From: CAZPKH01 sp964587165
GTDB lineage: Bacteria > Bacteroidota > Bacteroidia > Bacteroidales > Muribaculaceae
Reading direction: 5' to 3'
Assembly (NCBI GenBank): GCA_964587165.1
Contig: CAZPKH010000031.1
Location: forward strand, 1-20,866
Length of the DNA: 20,866 bases
The notes below the pieces were generated by a model that was given only the letters and a program-made list of their open reading frames with translations, was not told the DNA's origin and made no database searches. Every line of letters begins with the position of its first letter. The stretch's first letter is position 1. The translations under genes and the position numbers were made by a program. Positions 14,128 through 20,866 of the stretch are shown here, in pieces.

Positions 14128-15324
14128 ATGGAGTCAATAAAACGCTTGTATAAGATAGGATTTGGCCCGTCGTCGAGCCATACTATGGGGCCACGTTCGG
14201 CTGCCGAACGGTTTCGCGACACCCATCCGGATGCAGCCCGCTATGAAGTGACGCTCTACGGGTCGCTTGCTGCCACCGGCAAAGGGCATCTCACCGACCG
14301 TGCTATACTCGATGTGCTCTCGCCGACAGCTCCGACCGAGATCGTATGGAAGCCGGATATCTTCCTGCCATATCACCCTAACGGAATGCAGTTCAAGGCG
14401 TTCGCGGCCGACGGCACGGCGATTGCCGATGTGACGCTTTACTCCGTGGGCGGCGGCGATGTGGAGATGGAAGGCGAAACTACTGAGGTGGACCGCAGTG
14501 TATACGAGATGGAGAAGGTCTCCGAGATACTGAAGTGGTGCAACACTACCGGCCGCAGCTACTGGGAGTATGTGGACCAGTGTGAAAACTCTGATGTGTG
14601 GGATTACCTCAGCGAGGTGTGGCGCACTATGCGCGAGGCTGTGCAGCGGGGCATCGAGGCCGAGGGGGTGCTCCCCGGCGGTCTGGGGGTGCGCCGCAAG
14701 GCTGTGAGCTACCATGTGATGGCCGGCGGTATGAACGCCTCGCTCAAGTCGCGCGGCCTGGTGTATGCCTATGCTTTGGGTGTATCTGAAGAGAACGCTT
14801 CGGGAGGGCGTATCGTCACGGCTCCCACGTGCGGATCGTGCGGCGTGGTGCCGGCGGTGCTCTATCATCTCAGTACCTCCAAGGGGTTCTCCGACAAGCG
14901 TATACTCCGGGCTCTGGCCACAGCCGGACTGTTCGGCAATGTTGTTAAGACGAATGCCTCGATTTCGGGCGCCGATGTGGGTTGCCAGGGCGAAGTGGGC
15001 GTGGCGTGTGCCATGGCTGCCGCTGCGGCGAGCCAGCTCTTCGGCGGTACGCCCGCTCAGATAGAATACTCGGCCGAAATGGGCCTCGAGCATCACTTGG
15101 GGCTGACGTGCGACCCGGTGTGCGGGCTTGTGCAGATACCATGTATCGAGCGCAATGCGTACGCTGCAGCCCGCGCCCTCGACGCCAATCTGTATGCATC
15201 GTTTTCCGACGGACGCCACTCGGTGAGCTTCGACCGCATCGTCGAAGTGATGAAGCAGACCGGCCACGATCTGCCGTCGCTCTATAAGGAGACGGCCATG
15301 GGCGGCCTCGCCGTGATCAATTAA
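14128..15324 (+). CDS. sdaA: L-serine ammonia-lyase, iron-sulfur type, single chain
   Basis: This enzyme deaminates L-serine to pyruvate and ammonia with a [4Fe-4S] cluster. The 398-aa product carries the N-terminal signature GPSSSHTMGPRSAAERF (13-29). The cluster and active-site region has APTCGSCGVVPAVL (C235, C238), DVGCQGEVGVACAMAAAA (C286) and LTCDPVCGLVQIPCIERN (C328, C332, C339), as in bacterial SdaA/SdaB. The C-terminus ends SLYKETAMGGLAVI, typical of the family. The frame is open back to a TTG at 14035, but that part would overlap the promoter; the ATG at 14128 gives the family start MESIKRLYKIGFGPSS. The DUF6056 gene follows after 1 nt. Confidence 0.97.
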   Translation: MESIKRLYKIGFGPSSSHTMGPRSAAERFRDTHPDAARYEVTLYGSLAATGKGHLTDRAILDVLSPTAPTEIVWKPDIFLPYHPNGMQFKAFAADGTAIADVTLYSVGGGDVEMEGETTEVDRSVYEMEKVSEILKWCNTTGRSYWEYVDQCENSDVWDYLSEVWRTMREAVQRGIEAEGVLPGGLGVRRKAVSYHVMAGGMNASLKSRGLVYAYALGVSEENASGGRIVTAPTCGSCGVVPAVLYHLSTSKGFSDKRILRALATAGLFGNVVKTNASISGADVGCQGEVGVACAMAAAAASQLFGGTPAQIEYSAEMGLEHHLGLTCDPVCGLVQIPCIERNAYAAARALDANLYASFSDGRHSVSFDRIVEVMKQTGHDLPSLYKETAMGGLAVIN

Positions 15325-15325
15325 G

Positions 15326-16867
15326 ATGCCCGCATCAACTTTCTCCCGCCGCCGCACGCTGCTGCCGCTGCTGCTTGCAATGATATTTGCGGCGCTGGCT
15401 TACATTCAGTATGTCACTCCCTATTATGGCGACGACCTGACCTATCTCACATTTGGGGGCGGGCAGAATTGGCGCGGAGCTATAGTGCAGCATTGGGAGT
15501 GGCTCAACGGACGGTTGCCCAATCTGCTGCTTGCCTTGTCGGTGAGATACTTACCCCATGCTTTGGTGTCGATGCTTGCGGCTGCCTCGGTCGTGGCGTG
15601 GATGTGGGTAGTGGTATGTATGAGCCTGTGCACGCGCCGTCCGTCGGCATCGTCGGCAGTCGTTATGATAGCCGTGATCCTTGTCGCCTTCCCGTGGTGG
15701 GACGACTTTCTGATGCTCGCCATCGAGTATAACTATGTCTTGTCGTCGCTGTTGGGGTTGCTCTTCCTGCGGTTGTTTCTTGGCCCGGTGTCGGATCGAT
15801 GCCACATTGCGGGCGGAATGATCCTGTCGGCGGCCGCCGGTGCGATGCACGAGGCTCAGAGTGCGGCTATTCTTTTCGGCATAACCCTGTATGTTTTGGC
15901 TGGTCAGCCCGGCATACTGTCTCCGCGCTGTTGTGCGGGAGCTCTCGGGCGCCGGTTGCTCCTGGGCAGCTTCGGCCTGGGAGCGCTTGTGGCGGTATCG
16001 TCGCCGGCTGTTTCGAGGGCGGTATTCTGCGGCTCGGGGGTGGCTGACGGCCCGTGGTGGCTGCTTGTGGTATGCAGTTGTCCGGTAGCGGTGGCTCTCG
16101 CGCTGATAGTTGCCATGTTGTATATATATAATGTATGTCGCCGCAGAGCGTTCGGCCGGACACATCTCGGAGAGCTTATGCGAACGGATTGGAGCGTTTA
16201 CTTTTTTGCAGCGATGCTCTCTGTTGTGGTGGTGGCTTTTGCAGGCGTGATAGGCCGCTCGGGGTGGTTTGGCAATACTTTTGCCCTGATAGCGCTCGTC
16301 AGGCTCGTTCGTCCACAGCTTCAAGGTGCGCGTATAGGGGAGGGGATACGCCGGCTTGCGGCAGCAGTGTTCGGAATTCTGATACTGGCACATCTTGCGG
16401 CGCTTGCAGCGGTGCAGACACGTCTGGGGCGGCAGACTGAGGAGGTGATAGCCGAATACCGCCGCTCGTCCGACGGCCTGGTGTACCACGACGGTGTGCT
16501 CGACCGCCCGCGTGAGTGGTATCTGTTAGGGCGGGCTGTCACGATGCCGCTTCCCGGCCAATTTTTCAAGACGAAGACATTCAGCAGGTATTATGGGTCG
16601 ACCGACCGGCCGGTGCTTGTCATGCCTGTCGCCCTGGCTCCGGGGGCAACTGTAGAGGCACCCCGCGGCTGGGCTTTACTCCCCGGCCTCCCTCCGGGCG
16701 CCTCGCGGCAGATATATCCGCACTACTCACGCACCAGAGTGATGGTCGACCCGTGCGGACAACTGACGGCTATTGATTCGGCCTCTGCGCGCGGGTATCT
16801 TCTCTCTCCGTGGCCTTACGATTTGACTATCAACAATATAGCATACGAAGCCTTGCGGGGTGATTAA
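15326..16867 (+). CDS. DUF6056 family polytopic membrane protein
   Basis: The 513-aa product has about ten hydrophobic helices through residue 360 and a C-terminal soluble part. The first extracytoplasmic loop carries YYGDDLTYL (Asp36, Asp37) followed by a Trp-rich HWEWLNGR segment; an acidic pair after helix 1 is the typical catalytic site of GT-C glycosyltransferases. A second conserved spot is AGAMHEAQSAAILFG in a central helix. This matches the DUF6056 group, and a GT-C-like transferase of lipid-linked sugars is plausible but unproven. It starts 1 nt after the sdaA stop, so translation is coupled although no shared pathway is evident. No terminator is seen between it and the OmpA gene. 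Confidence 0.8.
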   Translation: MPASTFSRRRTLLPLLLAMIFAALAYIQYVTPYYGDDLTYLTFGGGQNWRGAIVQHWEWLNGRLPNLLLALSVRYLPHALVSMLAAASVVAWMWVVVCMSLCTRRPSASSAVVMIAVILVAFPWWDDFLMLAIEYNYVLSSLLGLLFLRLFLGPVSDRCHIAGGMILSAAAGAMHEAQSAAILFGITLYVLAGQPGILSPRCCAGALGRRLLLGSFGLGALVAVSSPAVSRAVFCGSGVADGPWWLLVVCSCPVAVALALIVAMLYIYNVCRRRAFGRTHLGELMRTDWSVYFFAAMLSVVVVAFAGVIGRSGWFGNTFALIALVRLVRPQLQGARIGEGIRRLAAAVFGILILAHLAALAAVQTRLGRQTEEVIAEYRRSSDGLVYHDGVLDRPREWYLLGRAVTMPLPGQFFKTKTFSRYYGSTDRPVLVMPVALAPGATVEAPRGWALLPGLPPGASRQIYPHYSRTRVMVDPCGQLTAIDSASARGYLLSPWPYDLTINNIAYEALRGD

Positions 16868-16917
16868 AAAATATTAAAAATGCAAAAAAAATACCACGCT
16901 ATTAAATAAAAAATTTG

Positions 16918-16925
16918 TACCTTTG
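16918..16925 (+). promoter_or_regulatory. -7 box of the OmpA-family gene
   Basis: TACCTTTG is an exact -7 match within a very A-rich region (16864-16917). No TTTG lies 19-21 nt upstream; the A-tracts may substitute. The start near 16931 gives a 5' UTR of about 65 nt, consistent with the ATG at 16996. Confidence 0.6.
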
Positions 16926-16995
16926 ACGCCGTATAATGCGCTTACAATATTGCATAACGAATAATCAGAATCAAATCAATAACTTTTTTCAGTTT

Positions 16996-18213
16996 ATGAA
17001 GAAAATTACGCTTCTCGGCGCCTTCTGCGCACTCATGCTGTCGCAGAGCGCTTTAGCCCAGACAAACGAGGGTGTGACCTATGTTGAGGATCCTTCGCAG
17101 GGCTATGTGATGAACAAGTTCTCCGACAACTGGTTTATCACAGGTGAGGGTGGTGTGACCCTCGAGGTAAACAAGAACGACGGCAAAGCCAAATTCAAAG
17201 ATCGTATCGAGCCCGCAGCCGGTCTCTATGTAGGCAAATGGTTCTCTCCCGTCATCGGTCTGCGTCTCGGCGCAAACTGGATGCAGGTGCGCTCATATAC
17301 TTACGATCCCTGGTTCTGGGAGATGGATAAACCGGAAGTTGCCGACGGTCTGCGTCAGAACAAAATGTCGTATGTAGGTCCTATGGGCGACGTTATGATC
17401 AACCTCACCAACTGGTGGTGCGGCTACCGTCCCGGTCGCGTTTATAACGCTATCGCTTACGCAGGTGCCGGCGCATACTTCGGATTTGCTAAAGAGTACA
17501 ACGACAAAAACGAGAGCCTTGGCTGGAAATATGCTCACGAGCGCGTTCTTTCGGTGCGTGCCGGTCTGATCAACCAGTTCAACATCACCAAGCACTTTGC
17601 TCTCGCTCTCGACCTGCGCTACAGCGCTCTCGACTCGCACAGCCGCTATCCCGGCAACCATCTCAATGTCACCTCACACGTGCTCCAGGCATATGTGAAT
17701 GCCACTTACTTCTTCAACAAGACCGACTGGACTCCCGTCATGGTTCCCGTTTGTCCTCCCGTACAGGACTGCGAGCCCATCCAGCAGCAGCTCAACGACG
17801 CCAACGCCCGCATAGCCGAGCTCGAGCGTCAGCTTGAGACTTGCCTCAAACGCCCCGCCGGCAAAGCTGTCACCATCGAGAAAGAGGCTCCTCTTGCCAC
17901 TATCTACTTCCCGATCAATGTCTCAACTCTCACAGCTCAGGATAAGAACGTGCTCAACGCTGTAGCAGAAGTGATCAAGAACACTCCCTCACAGAAATAC
18001 AACGTGACCGGTTGGGCCGACAACTATACCGGTAACGACGAGATCAACGTTCGTCTCCGTCACGCTCGTGCAAACTCTGCCGCTGCTCAGCTCGAGAGCC
18101 AGGGCGTGCCCGAGTCGCAGCTCAATGTAGGCATCAACAACGGTTCGCTCGCCGGACAGGGTGAGAAATTCGTTGCTCTCGACCGTGCCGTCACAATCGA
18201 GAAAGCTCAGTAA
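16996..18213 (+). CDS. OmpA family outer membrane protein
   Basis: The 405-aa product has a signal peptide MKKITLLGAFCALMLSQSALA cut before Gln22. Residues about 22-255 form an eight-strand-like beta barrel (aromatic-rich alternating strands such as GLYVGKWFSPVIGLRLGANW, and a closing YVNATYFFNKTDW). A short Cys-flanked coiled coil (about 258-284, IQQQLNDANARIAELERQLE) joins it to the OmpA/MotB peptidoglycan-binding domain (about 295-405), with TIYFPINVSTLT, VTGWADNYTGNDEINVRLRHARANS and AVTIEK. It should link the outer membrane to the cell wall. The frame is open back to 16936, but the signal peptide start and the promoter position favour 16996. Codon use suggests high expression, and the gene stands alone before a strong terminator. 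Confidence 0.93.
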   Translation: MKKITLLGAFCALMLSQSALAQTNEGVTYVEDPSQGYVMNKFSDNWFITGEGGVTLEVNKNDGKAKFKDRIEPAAGLYVGKWFSPVIGLRLGANWMQVRSYTYDPWFWEMDKPEVADGLRQNKMSYVGPMGDVMINLTNWWCGYRPGRVYNAIAYAGAGAYFGFAKEYNDKNESLGWKYAHERVLSVRAGLINQFNITKHFALALDLRYSALDSHSRYPGNHLNVTSHVLQAYVNATYFFNKTDWTPVMVPVCPPVQDCEPIQQQLNDANARIAELERQLETCLKRPAGKAVTIEKEAPLATIYFPINVSTLTAQDKNVLNAVAEVIKNTPSQKYNVTGWADNYTGNDEINVRLRHARANSAAAQLESQGVPESQLNVGINNGSLAGQGEKFVALDRAVTIEKAQ

Positions 18214-18237
18214 TTCAAAGCTTACATAATTCAAACA

Positions 18238-18281
18238 GAAGCCGGTTTGGTGCCTCGCACCAAGCCGGCTTCCGCGTTTTA
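18238..18281 (+). terminator. Terminator of the OmpA-family gene
   Basis: A long stem of 16 pairs (GAAGCCGG with CCGGCTTC, continuing TTTGGTGC with GCACCAAG, one G-T pair) closes a CTC loop at 18254-18256. The T-run TTTT comes at 18278-18281 after CGCG. It starts 25 nt after the stop. Confidence 0.85.
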
Positions 18282-18546
18282 TGAGCGTAGGCGTGCACCC
18301 TCACGGAATTATTTTTTAGCCACACTCAATCGTGTCTCTATTTGTCTATTCTACAAAAAACCATCTGTGTGTTAATTTTGTTAAAAGATTAAAGCTTTGT
18401 TAATGCAGGTTACGGAAATTCGTTGTATATTCGCGATATAATACTATGTGTTGCGAAGCAATGCGGCCGCGGCCTGCTGGCGGAGCAACTATCATCCGTT
18501 TGTCTAAATCGTTTATTTATCTACAATATTAGCGTTTACCAAAGTA
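18282..18546 (+). promoter_or_regulatory. Long intergenic region upstream of the debranching enzyme gene
   Basis: The 333-nt gap after ompA holds the terminator and then no credible gene. The AT-rich half (18300-18440) has no full TAnnTTTG box; TATATTCG (18426) and TACAATAT (18522, with TTTG 19 nt upstream at 18499) are partial matches. An inverted repeat TATAT-TCGCG-ATATA occupies 18426-18440. A GC-rich segment follows, with TTGC-GAA-GCAA (18451-18461), the palindrome GGCCGCGGCC (18465-18474), and GTTGC (18450-18454) able to pair with GCAAC (18485-18489). A folded leader or operator for the glycogen genes is possible but not shown. Confidence 0.4.
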
Positions 18547-20478
18547 ATGAGTTACCTCAAGTTTGATAAAAACCTGATGATCAATCTGGAACAGTCGCTC
18601 CGCCGCGAGATGCTCCGGACCAATCAGGCCGGAGCGTATCACTGCACTACGGTGGTCGACTGCAATACGCGCAAGCAGCACGGACTGCTTGTGATCCCGA
18701 TCCCCGAGATGGGCAACGAGCCCCACGTACTGCTGTCGAGTCTCGATGTCACGGTGGTGCAGCATGGAGCTCCGTTCAACCTCGCCTTGCATCGCTACAA
18801 GGGGGGTGTGTACAGCCCCAACGGGCATAAGTACATACGTGAGTTCGACTGCGAGAGCGTGCCCCGCACGACATATCGCGTAGGCGGTGTGATACTGACC
18901 AAGGAGAAAATCTTCATCTCGCAGGAAAACCGTATTCTGATACGCTACACCCTGGTCGAGGCTCATTCGCCCACGACATTGCGTATCCGGCCGATGCTCG
19001 CCTTCCGCAACGCCAACGCCCTTGTGCTGGCCAACGACAAGATAAACCGCGAGATACTCCCCGCCGCCAACGGTATCGGCGTTTGCCTCTACCCGGGATA
19101 CCCCACGCTCTACATGCAGCTCAACCACAAGCCCCAGTGGATCGACAACCCCGACTGGTACCGCGACTTCGAGTATCTTAAGGATATGGAGCGCGGCGAG
19201 CCGTATACCGAGGACCTGTATACCCCCGGCTATTTCGAGATAAAGATCAAGAAAGGGGAGTCGCTGATATTCTCGGCTGGCGTAGATGAGGTTTCTCCGC
19301 GCCGTCTGGCCGATATGTATCAGGGCGAAATAGCTTCGCGCACACCCCGCACATCGTTCTACAACTGCCTGAAGAACGCCGCCAAGCAGTTCTACCTCAA
19401 GGAAGGGTCGGATATGTATCTGATCAGCTCCTACCCCTGGGGTAAAGTGCGTGCACGCGACACATTCATGGCGCTCCCGGGCTCTACGATCTATATCAGC
19501 CATCGCGCAGATTTCGAGGCAATCATGGCTACGGCATCGCGCGCGCTGCTGCGGTTTATGAATACCGGCGAGCTTGATGCGCGAATCCATCATATCGACC
19601 TGCCCGACGTGCCCCTGTGGGCGGCGTGGGCCATCCAGCAGTATGCCAAGGCCTACGGCGACGAAGAGTGCCGCACGGCGTATCTCGACTTGCTCAAAAC
19701 GATAGTCGACTACGTGCTCGACGACAGCCATCCCAACCTGCGGCTGCGCCCGGACGGTCTGCTTGAGACGGCCGGCGAGGGTCAGCCCGTGTCGTGGATG
19801 AATTCGTCGTGGGACGGCCGCCCTGTGGTGCCCCGCACAGGTCTGCTCGTCGAGTTCAATGCACTGTGGTACAACGCTCTGATGTTTATCTCCCAGCTGA
19901 TGGCCGATACCCCCGAGGCCCGGCGCTACACCGAGGCGGCCGAGCGGATGCGACAGCCGTTTGTCGAGACGTTCCTCAACGAGTACGGCTATCTATACGA
20001 TTATGTGAACGGCTCGTATGTCGACCTGTCGGTGCGCCCCAATATGGCTATAGCTATCGGTCTGGACTATTCTCCTCTGGACCGTCGCCAGCGCAAGCAT
20101 GTGCTCGACGTGGTGACCCGCGAGCTCCTTACCCCCAAAGGGCTGCGCACCCTCTCTCCCAAGTCGTACGGCTATAGGCCGCTATATGTCGGCTCGCCCT
20201 ACGATCGCGAGATGGCTCTGCACAACGGCACCGTGCGACCGTGGCTTATCGGATTTTATGCCGATGCCTACCTGCGCGTGTTCGGGCTGAGCGGCATAGG
20301 GTATGTCGACCGGATGCTCATAGGCTTCGAGGATGATATGAGCCTGCAGTGCATAGGGTCGCTATCGCAGCTCTATGACGGCAATCCCCCCTTCGAAGGC
20401 CGCGGCGCCATAAGCCACGTGGTCAATGTGGCCGAGGTGATACGCACCATCAAGACTCTCAAAAAACTGAATATGTAA
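18547..20478 (+). CDS. Glycogen debranching enzyme, amylo-alpha-1,6-glucosidase (GH133-like)
   Basis: These enzymes remove alpha-1,6-linked glucose at glycogen branch points. The 643-aa product has the bacterial N-terminal beta domain (about 1-270; e.g. TNQAGAYHCTTVVDCNTRKQHG and LLSSLDVTVVQHG) and the (alpha/alpha)6 GDE_C domain (about 290-640). Visible GDE_C motifs are SSYPWGKVRARDTFMALPG, PVVPRTGLLVEFNALWYNAL, VRPNMAIAIGLDYSPL, GLRTLSPKSYGYRPLYVG and HNGTVRPWLIGFY. Two conserved spots differ from the pattern I know: WMD is WMN (Asn419) and TVWPW is TVRPW (Arg564). It lies 32 nt before a glycogen-synthase-like glycosyltransferase, the usual Bacteroidales glycogen cluster in which a GH57 amylase often follows. 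The family call is firm; full activity is less sure. Confidence 0.92.
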   Translation: MSYLKFDKNLMINLEQSLRREMLRTNQAGAYHCTTVVDCNTRKQHGLLVIPIPEMGNEPHVLLSSLDVTVVQHGAPFNLALHRYKGGVYSPNGHKYIREFDCESVPRTTYRVGGVILTKEKIFISQENRILIRYTLVEAHSPTTLRIRPMLAFRNANALVLANDKINREILPAANGIGVCLYPGYPTLYMQLNHKPQWIDNPDWYRDFEYLKDMERGEPYTEDLYTPGYFEIKIKKGESLIFSAGVDEVSPRRLADMYQGEIASRTPRTSFYNCLKNAAKQFYLKEGSDMYLISSYPWGKVRARDTFMALPGSTIYISHRADFEAIMATASRALLRFMNTGELDARIHHIDLPDVPLWAAWAIQQYAKAYGDEECRTAYLDLLKTIVDYVLDDSHPNLRLRPDGLLETAGEGQPVSWMNSSWDGRPVVPRTGLLVEFNALWYNALMFISQLMADTPEARRYTEAAERMRQPFVETFLNEYGYLYDYVNGSYVDLSVRPNMAIAIGLDYSPLDRRQRKHVLDVVTRELLTPKGLRTLSPKSYGYRPLYVGSPYDREMALHNGTVRPWLIGFYADAYLRVFGLSGIGYVDRMLIGFEDDMSLQCIGSLSQLYDGNPPFEGRGAISHVVNVAEVIRTIKTLKKLNM

Positions 20479-20510
20479 TATCCGGACTCCCGCTTCTAAA
20501 TACAATCGAC

Positions 20511-20866
20511 ATGAAAGCTTTAATGTTTGGTTGGGAGTTTCCTCCCCATATCCTCGGCGGTCTCGGCACCGCCAGCTACGGTCTCACAAAAGGCATGTGG
20601 GAGTGTGGCGACATGGACATCACTTTCGTAATACCCGCCCCCCACGGCGACGAGGACCGCTCGTTCGCTCAGATAATCGGAGCTTCGCAAGTGCCCGTAG
20701 CGTGGCGCGATGTGAGCCGCGACTATGTGGAGCAGCGCATCGGGCGCCTGATGAGCCCGGACCTATACTTCAGGCTCCGCTCCAATATCTACGCTGACTT
20801 CAACTATATGCGCACCAACGGCACGACCATCACCTCGGGCAAGTGGAACACCGAGCGCATGCTCGA
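20511..20866 (+). CDS. Glycosyltransferase, glycogen-synthase-like (3' end missing)
   Basis: Only 118 codons are in the window. The N-terminus MKALMFGWEFPPHILGGLGTA is the nucleotide-sugar/acceptor-binding glycine motif (WEFPPxxxGGLG) of GT4/GT5 glycosyltransferases, followed by the helix SYGLTKGM and the strand DITFVIP. Unlike the synthase-like gene at 5492, this one keeps an intact GGLG motif, so it is the likely catalytic alpha-glucan synthase of the locus. It starts 32 nt after the debranching enzyme stop and should be cotranscribed with it. Donor sugar (ADP- or UDP-glucose) cannot be told from this part. Confidence 0.9.
   Translation, partial: MKALMFGWEFPPHILGGLGTASYGLTKGMWECGDMDITFVIPAPHGDEDRSFAQIIGASQVPVAWRDVSRDYVEQRIGRLMSPDLYFRLRSNIYADFNYMRTNGTTITSGKWNTERML

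Noticed and set aside
14134..15357. 407-aa minus-strand reading frame antisense to sdaA
   Set aside because: Rich in His, Arg and Ala with no motif; a by-product of GC-rich third positions in sdaA. The same applies to long antisense frames over rpoA (1513-2313), the debranching enzyme (18529-19731), the DUF6056 gene (15551-16489) and the secreted protein (4382-5311).
16936..16995. Earlier ATG for the OmpA-family gene
   Set aside because: It would place 20 polar residues before the signal peptide, and it lies within about 10 nt of the -7 box.
18434..18441. TATAAT-like sequence as a sigma-70 -10 box upstream of the debranching enzyme
   Set aside because: Bacteroidota do not use the TTGACA/TATAAT consensus; the match probably reflects the AT-rich inverted repeat.

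Overview
The window comes from a member of the Bacteroidales (Bacteroidota), most like a gut Muribaculaceae/Bacteroidaceae-type genome. The evidence is the gene order rpsK-rpsD-rpoA-rplQ, promoters of the Bacteroidota form (TTTG, about 19 nt, TAnnTTTG), little Shine-Dalgarno sequence, DUF4270 and DUF6056 proteins, an L17 with an Ala/Lys-rich tail, and a secreted protein ending in the LQGVR-type C-terminal tail common in this order. No mobile element, CRISPR array or tRNA was seen.

Layout. Positions 1-2924 are the end of the ribosomal protein/RNA polymerase alpha operon: rpsK (5' end cut off by the window), a 373-nt hairpin-rich gap that is probably an S4-responsive leader, then rpsD, rpoA, rplQ and a strong terminator hairpin. 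Positions 3057-7684 hold a secreted multi-domain protein with its own promoter, followed by a two-gene unit: a glycogen-synthase-like single Rossmann domain and a DUF4270 lipoprotein. Positions 7715-12608 form a leftward five-gene operon: two rhomboid proteases, a membrane-anchored EEP-family phosphoesterase, a SpoU-family RNA methyltransferase and the repair protein RadA. HU is divergent from it.

Positions 13227-13373 carry an RNA gene on the minus strand, not a protein: a signal recognition particle (4.5S) RNA of about 103 nt with a full promoter and a T6 terminator. A small leftward operon (a 65-aa membrane protein and a zinc-ribbon/proline-rich membrane protein) follows. It is divergent from L-serine ammonia-lyase (sdaA), which is tightly coupled to a DUF6056 membrane protein. 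Then come an OmpA-family porin with a strong terminator, and at the right edge a glycogen cluster: a GH133-type debranching enzyme and the start of a GT4/GT5-like glycosyltransferase.

Themes. Glycogen/alpha-glucan metabolism appears at both ends: the debranching enzyme and glycosyltransferase on the right, and the degenerate synthase-like protein and a secreted protein with possible starch-binding modules on the left. Envelope biology is the second theme (OmpA, lipoprotein, rhomboids, DUF6056). The items most worth a second look are the SRP RNA with a non-GGAA apical loop, the rpsD leader, the synthase-like protein that has lost its substrate motifs, and unusual residues at conserved positions of the debranching enzyme. 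No clearly novel defence or mobile system was found.
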